From Dallia pectoralis (Eukaryota > Chordata > Actinopteri > Esociformes > Umbridae): DNA of 64,000 nt. The stretch covers positions 13,885,641 through 13,949,640 of the forward strand of contig CM055749.1 of assembly GCA_029465975.1 (NCBI GenBank). Reading direction: 5' to 3'. A program made the position numbers and the translations under genes. The notes under the pieces are model-generated. The model saw only the letters and a list, made by a program, of their open reading frames with translations. It made no database searches and was not told the DNA's origin. Position 1 is the stretch's first letter. The number at the start of each line of letters is the position of its first letter. Shown here piece by piece: positions 36,745 through 48,960 of this stretch.

Positions 36745-39298
36745 AGGGATTATTATCTCTCCAAATGTTTACTCTTAATCAAATGTCCCTGTGAAATGTT
36801 TGTTTTTAGATTTTGCGTTGAATCCTGACAAATCAAGCAAAATGTTGACCTTGAATGTACAAATATGACCTGTGAACATATGCTAACACAAAGCATGCAA
36901 TAAAAACGTCTATCAAAGCATTGATGAATGTATAGCATCTGTTCCTTAAGCGTGTGCCCAGCATTCATATTCTGTGTGGGTAAAAACTGGTTCAGTAGCA
37001 TATTTGAAGATCCTCTATCACCATGTGATTACCAATGATGCTGTGTCAATACCTATCATTTGCAGTTGTAGGCAGAACCAAATTAGGTTTGATACTCCAC
37101 CGAACTAGCAAAACCATGACAAGTAACTCTTTGGTACAGGGTGTGGAGACATAAGAGGCTTAAGAAAGGGAATCAGGCATCAATAGTAGGCAGCCACATC
37201 TGGCCCATTATGTCTAAAGTCCAGATGGAGAGTCCGGGGGAACCAGTTACCCTACTAGGAGAACCAACCCCTCCCTGGAATGCATCTGCAGTACACAGTT
37301 GATCGAAATCTTGTTCATGGGGAAGTTAAAAGTCTATGTTGTTTATACTCAGCTTAGATGGAATCAAATTGCTCAAACATCTGCTAGATATTTCCAAGGC
37401 TATTACAGTAAACCCTCCAGGTGACAAAACCGTGACCTCTATACCACATTAGCATACAGATGAAGAGAGATGACCCAGTGCCAAGTACCAAGTATCGTCC
37501 TGTGGCCAAGTGGCAAACTGAGTTCGACTGGACAGAGCTGGACTGTAAGGTACTTTTCTTATTTACATTATATTATATACCTTTGAATAAGTAGGTACTC
37601 TAACCGAGAATAAATCACTTCTATCATACCTGTTTTCAACTGGTTTGTTTAGGGGAATTAAAATGTGCTACCTTTTGGTTAATGATCACTTACCACTAGG
37701 CAATCTGCTCCCCCCATTTGTGCTGCATTCAGCGGGGTTGAACAAAGTTAGCTGCTTATGATATTTCGGGGCAGGCCAAAGCGGGCTTTAATGTGCTCGT
37801 CTGGGCTATGTTTGTCTGGCTTTCGCTCCAAATCCCCGGCATCCAATGAGTCACAGTATTTAGTATGAAGTTGTCACAATTCTCACAGTGTGGAGGTGAA
37901 AAGGGGAGGAAAAAGAGCAGGAAGAAATGATAAATAGAGTGAGTAACCTCATTGCTGTGTTTGAGACTGACACCCCAGTAGAATGCTAAAGTAGCAAATC
38001 ATAGGCTCCTATGAAAGGCAATGACAGAGCATAATTATCCAATCCATTAAACTAATACATTTAAAAAAATGATAAAATCCTAAATGATCCCGGCTGTGTT
38101 ATAGTATATTGACACACAGAGAAAATGTTTTTTTTCACAACCAAATCAACTTAAAAAATATAACCAGTGACCAGGCAAACTAAGAGATTGGACAGATGTA
38201 CGCATTGGCTCGCATGTTCCTGACAGGAAGAGAAGTGAGGAGTGTCTCCAGATCCACATTCCTAATAGGAGTGTCTGACCACAACAAAAAGAAGTTGTGT
38301 GAGGATCTCTGGACAACATGACTGAGCCTTCCCACAACCATCTGTGTGTCCTCAGCTTGCCTCCGTAAAGACGTAAACACACAACTTAGTCTTTCTTTCC
38401 ATTTAGGGACCTGAGTGACCCAACCTTGCCCCTTTTCACTACTCCCAAACTTTAACATAACCATTACCTTTACCTCAAGAACTTAACGTTGTAACCCATT
38501 ACACTCATGTCCCTAAACTTAACACCTATGACCGGAATCACATTTTTCTTAGTGGGTATCTACCAGTAATGATTATTCAGGTTTTAATATCTTTGTGAGG
38601 ACTACAGGACACAAACGTACATACAGATATTGATCTGTGTGGTCATTACTGCACTGACCGTACAGAAACAAATCTATGTATTTCTGATCCTCTGATACAA
38701 CTGCACATGTACAAAATAAGTCAGAAATGCCACTTTGTTTTACTCACAAAAAGCGCAGCATTTACTCACAAAACATAGCTACGCTAAAACAATTTGTTCA
38801 TTTGTTCATCAGTCAAAAATCTGTTGACTGCTCACAGATTCAGCCTGTAACATGACAGATACAAGCAACAACAAGTCAGTTAAAAAACCTCCAGAGTAAA
38901 ACATGAACAACCGGGCAAAACTTTACAGTCGGGGAGCATTCACAGGCACATTACGATATGCAAAGCAGTGAGTCTGCAGCAGTTGGCAAGCCTGAGGAGA
39001 ACATTCTGAGCGTAGCCAGGAAGCAATAAAGTAGGCAATAATACATATGCGCTAGTTCCAACATTGGAGTCCTCCAGATGGGCATGACAGCTATACAGAC
39101 CTGCGATGAGGCTCAAGGTTGAAGGGTTTCCCGGCCCAGGACTGACGGGTCTGTGAGGAAGAGGAGTGACCCGGTTCTCTCCACATGCTAGTTGCAGGAC
39201 AGGACGGCTCTCTGCTCTGCACTGTGTTGTGTTGTACACTCCAATCAGCTGTGGCGCAGCCAGCTGCTGACGTCTCACTCGCATTTAAAGAGCTTCCC
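36745..39298. other. Unassigned intronic stretch
   Basis: No repeat ends recognised. The 94-codon minus frame at 38180-38464 overlaps another open frame and has no family resemblance. Confidence 0.55.
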
Positions 39299-39402
39299 GC
39301 TTCTTCTCCTGGCTTCTTCTCCTGGCTTCTTCTCCTGGCTTCTTCTCCTGGCTTCTTCTCCCTGCTTCTTCTCCCTGCTTCTTCTCCCTGCTTCTTCTCC
39401 TG
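39299..39402. repeat. 13-bp tandem repeat, 8 copies
   Basis: The unit is gcttcttctcctg, with a CCCTG variant in later copies. Confidence 0.92.
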
Positions 39403-39700
39403 GGCTGTCTTCACACAACGTAGGGTTTGTGCAGCACGCCTACACCTGATAAGACCCTGCTAGCCTCCGGCACTAGGGTGGGAGGGCAGAGTGGGACCCG
39501 CTAAACTTAAAGCAGCGGCACAGCAGATCTAAGGAGAGCCGGTGCCAGACCATAGTATGGAGCAGTGGAAGCTATGGCCTGGGATTGCCTGATCTACACT
39601 CGGTTATATGTATTCCTAAGCAGAGCAGTGACATCAGCGCCATTCATTTCCCCTTTCTCTGTGCTCCATCCTCCCTGCACTTGTGCAGACACGGCTGCCG

Positions 39701-39702
<2 letters not shown>

Positions 39703-39742
<40 letters not shown>
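39703..39742. repeat. (CA)n microsatellite, about 20 units
   Basis: An uninterrupted CA run is visible directly. Confidence 0.97.
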
Positions 39743-39744
<2 letters not shown>

Positions 39745-40508
39745 CATATGCAGGCTTAAAGGGAGGGGAGAGCCAGTAGGAAAGAGAAGGGGATGAGAAT
39801 GATTAGAATAGAAAAGGAGGAGAGAGAAAAAAGGAACAAATAGTATTAACAGAACAGAGGGAGCCGAGAAGGATGTAAACATTTTAGGAGATGAGAGGAC
39901 GAGGGGCAGAGAATATCCGAACGCTGAGTAATGACATCTTAGCACTGGCACAATTCCAATGTCCTTAGAGACGGTTGACCATCCCTGCTGCAATTGCCTC
40001 ATATCAGCAAATGGAGGGTAAAGAAAAGGAGCCTCCTTGGTATAAATAATTACCAGAGCAGCATCCTTATCCCATATCCGAACCCAGTGCTGTACCCAAA
40101 CACTGCATCACTGGTAACTGGTTTGTTTGCCCATCCACTGTATTGTATTCATCCAGTCCTGACCTCTTCATCCGTCCACATATCCACTAGGGTCTGGGTT
40201 CGGGGGGATATGGCGGAACCAGATCAAGGACATGCGGTGCCGATCACTCACATACCACTGAATGGGTTGTGAAAGACTTGTGTCTAATCGAAGAATCGGG
40301 TTCAACGGTCGTCTGTTTCCTTCACAGTCGGTTGACATGGCCTTTGGCTCCAGTGGGACATGTCAACGCGTTCACTAATGGTCACGGCCAAACGACAGGG
40401 TAAGAGCATCTCTGAAACGGGTTTGGAGACAGGATGGCCTTATCCTGAAGAACACGAGGGAAGCTGGATGGCTTTCCTACCAGAGGAATGCATATATCCA
40501 ACTGCACA
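39743..40508. other. Unassigned intronic stretch
   Basis: GA-rich patch at 39760-39910; nothing else recognised. Confidence 0.5.
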
Positions 40509-40510
40509 TA

Positions 40511-40688
40511 CAGGGGATATAAAATATCTACACACCCCTTATTTTCCTTAGGTTATTATAACTGAAAGATTTCAGTTTGTTTTTCAATTGATGTGTTCAT
40601 GTTACAGGCCACATTAAAGGTGGGAAAAGTTCTGACGTGGTTTATCTCTCTCAAATTTTTGAGGTGTGTAGACTTTTTATATACACTG
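40511..40688. mobile_element. Tc1-type MITE
   Basis: This 178-bp element has ends CAGGGGATATAAAATATCTA and TAGACTTTTTATATACACTG as inverted repeats. The termini match the larger Tc1 element at 49886 (CAGTGGATATAAAAAGTATA), so it is probably a deletion derivative of that family. Confidence 0.75.
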
Positions 40689-41094
40689 TTATCACAGAGC
40701 CTACTGAAGAAATGAGTCTTCAGCAGCATATCAGCACCCATTCCAATGCAACAAACCATTACAACAAATCCAACTAAAATATGTCTGGGATTTTGTTGTA
40801 GACAGAGATAAAGATAAAAAAGATTCAGTGTTAAGACTGAACACTGAATGGAGAATAAAGTGGGCACTGTCTTGACTACTAAATGAAACAAAACAACTCT
40901 CACAGACATAGACACTTAAAATAATTAGAAGCAATGTGAAAAACAAACTAGTGAAATAAATATACCGCTGGATTACCCAAACGTAAGCAGGTGTGCATCA
41001 TGAAACCTAAAACAAACGAAAGATAACAGGTGGCCAACTAAAACCAGGACCGAAAGTCTGGACCGAAAAGAAAAAAAAGTCATAGTAAACAAAT

Positions 41095-41195
41095 GGTGTT
41101 TCCAAAGTCAATTAGTAATTGTGTTAAATAATCATGATATCAATTATGACCAAAATAATCGTGATTATGATTTTTGCCATAATCGAGCAGCCATA
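41095..41195. mobile_element. hAT end fragment (ATAATCG family)
   Basis: AAAATAATCGTGATTATGAT followed by CATAATCGAGCAGCCATA resembles the right end of the nested hAT at 31111-32012. Only one end is present. Confidence 0.45.
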
Positions 41196-41808
41196 GTTAA
41201 ACCCACACACACCCTGTCAGTTATTGAGATGCGTTTACTGGCTGTAGCACAAGCGCAAATCTAGTTAATTAGCTAAAAAAGACATTTGTTAAAGCCACAA
41301 AACATTTCTGAATGTATTACTGCAATTATGTAGCTACTTTGTCCTCTTACATTTAGGAGCATACCAGTGTGGTGTGTGCAGGTAGGCGCAGTGGTTAAAC
41401 TTGGATTTAGAAATTAGCAGGGCCTTATATATGTGGTCCATTATGGCATAAATGTCATGAGATTAGACGATTGGTTGAAATCACTGGATCAGAATTGGAC
41501 TGCCTGTGTAATACAGTAACACAAATGTATGCTCTTATGTGGAACCAATTTCCTAGGCCCCAGGGCATAGGTCAAAGAGGAAATATGCCAGTCTATCCAG
41601 TGGAAGGAAATTGTCCAACAATGAAAATATTGAATCGAGGTTCTGATAAAGCATGAGCTAGTGCCAACAGCAGGGCTTTCTCTCCAAAGAGACATATTTA
41701 AAACAATGTTGCCCAATACAGTTAGGATATCTGGGATGCCAGTCAGAACATTATTATTATACTGTAGCCAAGTGAAAATGCATCAAGCTTCACTTGATCC
41801 CTATTCAA

Positions 41809-41947
41809 ATACAGCGTATCTGAAAAGTATTCAGACCACTTCACCCTTTCTACAGTTTGCCACAACACAGCTTATCCTGAAATGGATTAAATATATTTGT
41901 CCTCCATCAATCTACTCACCATACCCCGTAATGACAAAACAAAAATA
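41809..41947 (+). mobile_element. Tc1-like 5' end fragment
   Basis: GAAAAGTATTCAGACCACTT, then GCCACAACACAGCTTATCCT and CCCCGTAATGACAAAACAAA match the well-known fish Tc1 terminal region. It is cut off after about 140 bp. Confidence 0.7.
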
Positions 41948-42671
41948 GGACAACACGGAAAAGAACAGGGCAGTTTTAGGTTTATGGGGGAGTTGGCTAG
42001 TAGTGATGCTTCAGCAGAAATACTTTGGATAATTTCAGATCCACGGCCACAGATTTATCGTTCAATTTGTTTCTAACAAGGTTTCGTATTAACTTCTGTA
42101 GATGGAGAATAAATAATTGCTTTTCGGAGAGAATCAGGTAAACCATAAATCCCTAATTGTTTACAGGGTCCCAAACTGGGAAACCATATCAATAACATAG
42201 AGTATTATGGCATCCGATATTGGCTGGTTTTATAAGGCTTCGGTTCAGTGCATTAATCGTCCCTGAGAAAATAGGACCATAACACCACATCATCTCATTG
42301 CAGAATAAAGAACATATTAAACGCACATACTGAGCCTTTCATACAGTTTGCCATGTTTTCTATTTCACATGGCCTTATAAAGCTCTTACCTCAGTTATGC
42401 TGCAAGCCACTAGAAACTAATTATGCCTGGTGGCTAGTGCTCAGAGGACTTTCCCTCCACAGCACTGCAGTAGGTTGCTTTCCATTCAGCACTTCCTTCT
42501 CCCAACAGTGTGACAGCTGCAGTGAGGAACCTGCAGGCCAGAGCCTAGATGAATCTCCACTCCCAAGGACCCTTTCCTTCCAAACTAGACCGATCGGACA
42601 GGACAGTCCTGAGGGGTTTCATCTTCACAGTCACGCAATAGAGAAAAAAAAAACATCCCCACCCAGGATGC

Positions 42672-42673
<2 letters not shown>
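41948..42673. other. Unassigned intronic stretch
   Basis: Nothing recognised. Confidence 0.5.

Positions 42674-42704
<31 letters not shown>
42674..42704. repeat. (AC)n microsatellite
   Basis: An uninterrupted AC run of about 15 units. Confidence 0.95.
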
Positions 42705-42709
<5 letters not shown>

Positions 42710-42860
42710 AAGTCTATCCACTGTACCTGCGTTGAATGCAGATCGCTATTTCAGTGCTCTGGGAAGCGGAGGGCGCAGTGTGCCGTTTGTGCCCGGTCTA
42801 ATATCAGCCCATAGGTAAGTCCGTCAGCACCTATGCTGTTCAGCCTCTCCCTGGTGACAG

Positions 42861-43009
42861 ACTCCGATTATGAGGAGATTTACAGAGAACCGTCTCCATC
42901 TCTCAGTAGAGAGAAAAGAAACGGTAGAATGAGGTTGAGTCTGATGTACCCCTCTGCTCTAAAGAGCAATAGACTCTCAGATTACAGCAGCCATGCAGTT
43001 AGATCAGCA
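42861..43009 (+). other. Exon-like open stretch, plus strand (unproven)
   Basis: A TCTCCCTGGTGACAG acceptor-like site is followed by an open frame (DSDYEEIYREPSPSLSREKR...) and a strong donor GCA|gtaagtga. The frame stays open from 42833 to 43117. I recognise no family. It lies antisense to plekha7 and may be chance. Confidence 0.18.
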
Positions 43010-43796
43010 GTAAGTGATAACCTCATGTCAATATGCAACCAGGATCCTCCCACCCCGCCCTGGACCCTCTGTTCCCCAGCAAATGGAGCAGATCCACAGA
43101 CAAATAGGACTGCATAGGCCTGACATTTGGACATACGTAAAATGTGACTGCATTAGAGGACAACCAGTAACTGCTCTCTTTGGTACTCACGCTTGACCAA
43201 GCGTGACTAAGCCCCAGAACCTTTAATCGCTCGATATGAAACAAAATCACAGATTGTTTCACAAGAGCCAACGGGTTAGTTAGAGCATCACTACAGAGAG
43301 AAAGGTGCATAATCAGGACATTGAGAAGATAATGTATAAGATGTAAGCGTGGTAAAAACTAAGAAAACATCTGTGACCATGAACATGTCACATAAATTAA
43401 CCTGACATTTACATATTGAAACTACTGTATGCAAATGACAATTCTTATCTAATGGGTGGTTGCTGGGGGTGGCTAAACTCAATAGCAATACCTAGTGGCT
43501 GGTCTGAGAACAACCTTGTTAAATCTCGACCTGTTCCAAATAAGGCATCTCTCTATTGCCTAACCATAAACCTAGCGCTATTTGTATGTTTTAGTCTAGT
43601 TTACTCTATTTGTTGGGTCTGGCTGAAATCTACAGTCCTCTGTAATCCATTAATGAAATATTCTATTGAGTTACACTAAGTTACCCAATTTAACATTGTT
43701 TATGATGAGCTGCTTATTGTGGATAGTCTGAGTGGATACTGAAGGGTAAAATGTATAAGAACATAGACGGGTACTGTACGCCTATTTAGGGTGCTT

Positions 43797-43853
43797 TAGC
43801 CCCGCCCCAGGTGCTTTAGATCCGCCCCGGGTGCTTTAGCCCCGCCCCGCCAA
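43797..43853. repeat. Three GC-box-containing tandem units
   Basis: Three copies of GGTGCTTTAGMYCCGCCCC, about 21-25 bp apart. Each holds a CCGCCCC Sp1-like core. Confidence 0.8.
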
Positions 43854-44221
43854 ATGAAGTCTAATTATCATCCGGTTGATTGTTGTTATGGCGTTTCAAT
43901 GTTTGTCAATAAACAGCAACATACATATCCCTCATAGCATAGCCAAAACTATGAGAAATAACCATGCCTTTCCATCGCATTGCATGCATTTGCAGTGAAC
44001 AGTGAATGTTTATGCATTCAAACAAGATGGGACACATTGCGGCACACAGACTATGTGTCATTTCTATTCACTACACGCTCCCTGGCTCCCTTCATAAGAT
44101 AAACCTTGCTAGGAATAATTTTTTACTGTAACCTTAAAAAGTAAATCCGAACTAGTATTTTTTTCCCAACGCAAAGACACTCCACCAAGTCGTATTCCTT
44201 CCGTTGTGGAAACAGTAACTA
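43854..44221. other. Unassigned intronic stretch
   Basis: Nothing recognised. Confidence 0.5.
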
Positions 44222-45290
44222 AAAACTCAACTTACAACCAAAACATGAAGACCATTATGCAAACTGTACAGTTGGTCCTCTGCGTGACACCACACCAAGA
44301 CATGGACTCTATTAGACTGTGGTATCTGGTACCAAGACATTAGCAGCAGATGAAGGTCCTGTACGCTGCAGGTTGGATCAGAATTGTTGGTCCAGTCCAG
44401 CCCATCCCAAAGACGACCAATCAGATTAAGATATGGGGGCCAGGGCACCAACAATTCACAATGTTCCACAAAACCATTCCCAAACAAGGTGTGCATACAC
44501 TGTGGCAGGGTTCACTATCCTGCTGAAACAAGCCACTGGCATTAGAGAACACCGTTGCCATATGGTCTACACCGATGTTTAGGTAGGTGCCACGGGTCAG
44601 ATTGACATTCACATGAATGTTCCCAGCAGAACGTTCCCCTGAGAATCCCAAACACCACAGCACGCACCAGACGACCATCTTCTCCTAAATCGAGTTGCAG
44701 TTCCGACACTCGCGTGCCCGTTGTAGGTTCTTTCGACAGGGGTCATCACGGGCACTGTGATCGGTCTGCAGCTACGCACCCCCACACAAAGCATCCTACA
44801 CCCTGTGGCCGGGGTGTGGTTTGTCCGTTGTTGGACCGCTGTCGGTAGGTACTCACCACTGCTGACCGGGAGCACCCCACAAGCCTTTCTGTTTCAGACC
44901 GCTGTCGGTAGGTACTCACCACTGCTGACCGGGAGCACCCCACAAGCCTTTCTGTTTCAGACCGCTGTCGGTAGGTACTCACCACTGCTGACCGGGAGCA
45001 CCCCACAAGCCTTTCTGTTTCAGACCGCTGTCGGTAGGTACTCACCACTGCTGACCGGGAGCACCCCACAAGCCTTTCTGTTTCAGACCGCTGTCGGTAG
45101 GTACTCACCACTGCTGACCGGGAGCACCCCACAAGCCTTTCTGTTTCAGACCGCTGTCGGTAGGTACTCACCACTGCTGACCGGGAGCACCCCACAAGTC
45201 TGGCTATTTCAGAGATGCTCGGACCAAGTCATCATCTGGCCATAACAATATGGCCCTTATCAACACACTGACTAGGAAAAGAAAACACAA
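44222..45290 (-). pseudogene. Tc1-like transposon remnant with amplified HTH module
   Basis: On the minus strand the order is a helix-turn-helix part (SEIARLVGCSRSAVVSTY at about 45220), then a junction with much of the middle lost, then DDE-domain remnants. These include VRSCRPITVPVMTPVE, FQQDSEPCHS, LVPWPPYLNLIGRLWDGLDW and LQDLHLLLMSWYQIPQ. They match the conserved QQDNAPCH, WPPxSPDLNPIEHLWD and LLxSWxQIP segments of Tc1 transposases. Frameshifts separate the blocks and SPDLNP is damaged, so it is dead. Confidence 0.75.
44835..45212 (-). repeat. 63-bp tandem repeat, 6 in-frame copies of a Tc1 HTH segment
   Basis: Exactly six 63-bp units. On the minus strand each encodes LVGCSRSAVVSTYRQRSETE followed by R (21 residues). 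The unit is the recognition-helix part of the Tc1 transposase DNA-binding domain. The five inner units are almost identical; the outermost differs (ctggctatttcag) and joins the ancestral SEIARLVG sequence. Confidence 0.95.
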
Positions 45291-45920
45291 TACCTAAAAC
45301 TAATATAGAGAATAAAAAATCTGTCTCTTGTAATTATCAAATCAAGCATTTTAAATGACGATGAAGGAGGTCAATTATAATCTCTGGAAACACAGAAGAG
45401 AGAGAATTCTAAACAAAAGATGAAAGTGCAATTTTCAACTTTAATCCCTAAAGCATGTAGATGAGCTTTTCAATGTGTGCATAGGAGAACAACGAACTCA
45501 GTGCTGGGAAGCCAATCAGGTGATTCCAATCATGGTCTGCATGTCATACGCCCAAACTTCCAAGTGAAACACTTGTCTGCAGTAGATAATAAAGCTGCAG
45601 CATATTTCTGCCGTGTTTTCACTCCCGGTGGTCTTTGACAGAATGTAGCAGAAAACAGGGACACGGCCACGGCGCTGGCATGTGAAATGAACCAGTCGCA
45701 GCAGAGCCAGTGTTTCTCATCTAGAGGACAACTCACATTTGCACAGGAGCCTCCCTTTGCGTCACGGAGAGAGAGGTAAATGACAAGTGATGAACCATAA
45801 GTCTTTACACTGGATTCCTATGAGATTTGCTCCTGCACATCGGAAAAATGTAAATGCACAACATGTACATTACAATAGTATTACAAACAAAAATATATTT
45901 ATGGAGATCTGAAGATTTAC
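45291..45920. other. Unassigned intronic stretch
   Basis: Nothing recognised. Confidence 0.5.
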
Positions 45921-46060
45921 CTTGCAGTTTCTTCATTGGATGCCACCCCATCTTTCGTGTTTTCCTCTAGGTCTTGTTCGGTCTCCTCCGTGTCATTACC
46001 GTGGGCCTCCCAGTCTTGACCAGGGGCCGCCAGTTCAAGCACAAACTGGCATTTACCCTC
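45921..46060 (-). other. Exon-like acidic open stretch in plekha7 orientation (unproven)
   Basis: A pyrimidine-rich acceptor (ccccacccttttgtcag) is followed by 46 open codons (EGKCQFVLELAAPGQDWEAH, then a Glu/Asp-rich stretch ending NEETA) and the donor AG|gtaaatc. The frame also extends upstream to a possible start MGTCCSS. It ends in phase 2 and enters in phase 0. Skipping from exon 3 (phase 2) into it would break the frame, so it is not a simple cassette exon of plekha7. No family is recognised. Confidence 0.22.
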
Positions 46061-48175
46061 CTGACAAAAGGGTGGGGAGCTGCAGCAGGTCCCCATCTTA
46101 GCCCAACCGGCATCTCCACTGGCTCCTCACTGCTGGTCTCTCTGCTATGTATCTGACTATCTGGACGATGACTTGTCTATTGTCTATAACGTACATCACC
46201 ACAGGAAGAGGCTCATCTGCCCAATGACTGCCAGGTATTCACTGCAGGCCCCGGGACTAAATAACACAAGTCAGATTAGCGCCTGATGGAATGTCCGTTT
46301 CAAAGCCCCTCAGCACACAGCCGTCCACTGTATCGGCCTCTCAATACATTCTTTGTCCAGCTTTCTTTCGTTCGTTCGGAGCAGAGTTACACCCTGAACC
46401 CCATCTGTTCCCAACAGTTGAATAACGTGTGCTTTAACTGCCATTGTCCTAACCGGTCTGTCAAAATAGACAACTAGGTGGACAGGGCAGCAGTACTGTT
46501 AACTCGTTGGCCTGACAGTTCAAACCATTTCACAGGCTAGAAAAAGACAAATAAGTAAACTGGGAAAATAAATGCTCATTAAGACATGATGATATTTAAT
46601 GAAAATCGACCAGTATGTAAACATAAAATATATGGGCCTTTTTAAAGACCATTTTAGAACCCATGTCTTTGTTATGCCACATGAAGTCTGAATACAGGTG
46701 CAGGGAGAACAGAGGACTGTAATAGCATCACATAACAGAACTTCAGAACCGAAACTCAAACCACAACAAACAGAACTCAGAAACAAAATTCAAACAATGA
46801 GGAAACTGAATAGCGATGGCGATCAGTAATATGAGTGAGGTGTCATACTCGGAATGAGGGAAAGATGGCGTTGGATCTCACTGACAGTATTAATAATCAT
46901 ATTTAATAAAGAAGGCTAAGCATTACATAGTTAAGAACAGGGTTCGATAACAGAGTTTTAGATGGAATGAAAAGTTGGTTAAAATGGTTGACAAACCACC
47001 ATGATGATCACTGCTAAATATTCACATGTTAAGCTGAAGAACAGCTTCTGCCTGTAACGTCATTTGTCCACTTAACCAAAAAAGGTTAAATGGTAGGAAG
47101 GCCCTATTGCTAAAATGGACTCATTACCAGCTTTGAGCCTCGATCATAATCCAATAGAAAACTGAAAAAAGTAAATATAAGAAGCTGGGAAAACATCTAT
47201 CAAACGATGCAGAACTGGAGCTATTTGCAACTATAGTTTGACTAGTGGGCAAAGTTGGCAACAGAAAAATGATGAACGCTTAAATGATTGTTACAACAAC
47301 CATTAAACTGCAGTAACATGTTACTTTAGTGTTTAAGATTAGAATGTATACATTAATATATAACAATTATTTCTATATTTATCTATATATCAAAGATAAC
47401 ATGTAAACAATTATTGGTTCTTAATGTTCTACTTAATTTAAATAAAATGGAAAATATTTTTGTAATAGTAAAAGGGGGAGCATATATCTGGCCTTGACTC
47501 TTAAAATAAATAATTACAGAAATAATGCGAAGTCCATCTGAGACAATTATTATGTATATTTTTCAATATAATATAGATCATTTTCTTCACAAACAAATAA
47601 ACACTTTTCTCAGATGGCCTAACACTTTTGGATTTAAAATGGATTCTGCCATTCCCCAAATACCTCCAGAGAGGCGTGGTGCTTAACACATGGCATCCTC
47701 TCCCACTTCCTCAGCATAAGTGATTCTTGCCGCAGCAGGTAGAGTCTTCTCAGAGTGGAGAGAGCACTCTAACCCCTGCATCACTACTGCAGCCCTGCTG
47801 CAATCACCTTCCGCAAGACAAATACATTCCTGCACCAGCAAGACTCTTGCAGATCTCTATGCATTATGCCTAGAAAAAAACACTTCATCCCCGGTCAATA
47901 AACATCAGGGAGGGACAAAGGTACAGATAATGTTCTGCCTCTTGTCTCTGAACATCGGAAGCATCTACAGACAGATCAACGCAACGTGATTCCTTCATGA
48001 AGACACCTGGACAGTCATGAGGAGTCCAAAGCCAACAGTCGGATGCATTAACAAATGTAAGACACAAAAAAAGTATTTGAAAGCAGACAAGCAATACAAA
48101 AAAAACATTTAAAAAAGCCAAGAGAAGCTTTGGTGAAGGTCAGTTGAACAAAAGCTCAAATAAATGATAAAAGGT
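46061..48175. other. Unassigned AT-rich stretch
   Basis: No repeat termini or coding similarity recognised. Confidence 0.55.
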
Positions 48176-48960
48176 TTAATGAAAAAAGGTGTAATGATAA
48201 AAAATGTAATGATAAAAAATGTAATGATAAAAAATATAATGATAGAAGATGTAATTATAAAAAATGTAATTATAAAAAATGTAGTGATAAAAGGTGTAAT
48301 GATAAAAGGTTAAATTATAAAATATGTAATATAAGGTGTAATATAAAGTGTAATAATAAAAAGGTGTAATGATAAAAGGTGTAATATAAGGTATCATTTA
48401 AGGTGTAATGATAAAAAGGGTAATGATAAAATGTGTAATATAAGGTATCATTTAAGGTGTAATGATAAAAGGTGTAATATAAGGTATCATTTAAGGTGTA
48501 ATGATAAAAGGTGTAATATAAGGTATCATTTAAGGTGTAATGATAAAAAGTGTAATGATAAAAGGTGTAATATAAGGTGTAATATAAGGTGTAATGATAA
48601 AAAGTGTAATGATAAAAGGTGTAATATAAGGTATCATTTAAGGTGTAATGATAAAAAGTGTAATGATAAAAGGTGTAATATAAGGTGTAATATAAGGTGT
48701 AATGATAAAAGGTGTAATGTATGGTGTAATATAAGGTGTAATGATAAAAGGTGTAATATAAGGTATCATTTAAGGTTTAATGATAAAAGGTGTAATATAA
48801 GGTGTAATATAAGGTGTAATGATAAAAGGTGTAATGTATGGTGTAATATAAGGTGTAATGATAAAAGGTGTAATATAAGGTATCATTTAAGGTGTAATGA
48901 TAAAAAGGGTAATGATAAAAGGTGTAATATAAGGTGTAATGATAAAGAATGAAATGATAA
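48176..48960. repeat. AT-rich compound minisatellite (39-bp higher unit)
   Basis: Short units ggtgtaatgataaaa, ggtgtaatataa and ggtatcatttaa combine into a 39-bp period (13 codons, RCNIRYHLRCNDK) in the 48431-48952 part. The resulting 173-codon frame is an artefact of the period being a multiple of three. Confidence 0.92.

Noticed and set aside
38180..38464. 94-codon minus-strand frame as a gene
   Set aside because: Two overlapping minus frames are open here, no domain is recognisable and no splice or repeat context supports it.
39185..39463. Plus-strand frames rich in SPGFFSWLLLLAS
   Set aside because: Generated by the 13-bp CTTCTTCTCCTG tandem repeat.
48176..48397. Tyrosine/phenylalanine-rich minus-strand frame
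   Set aside because: Product of the AT-rich minisatellite.
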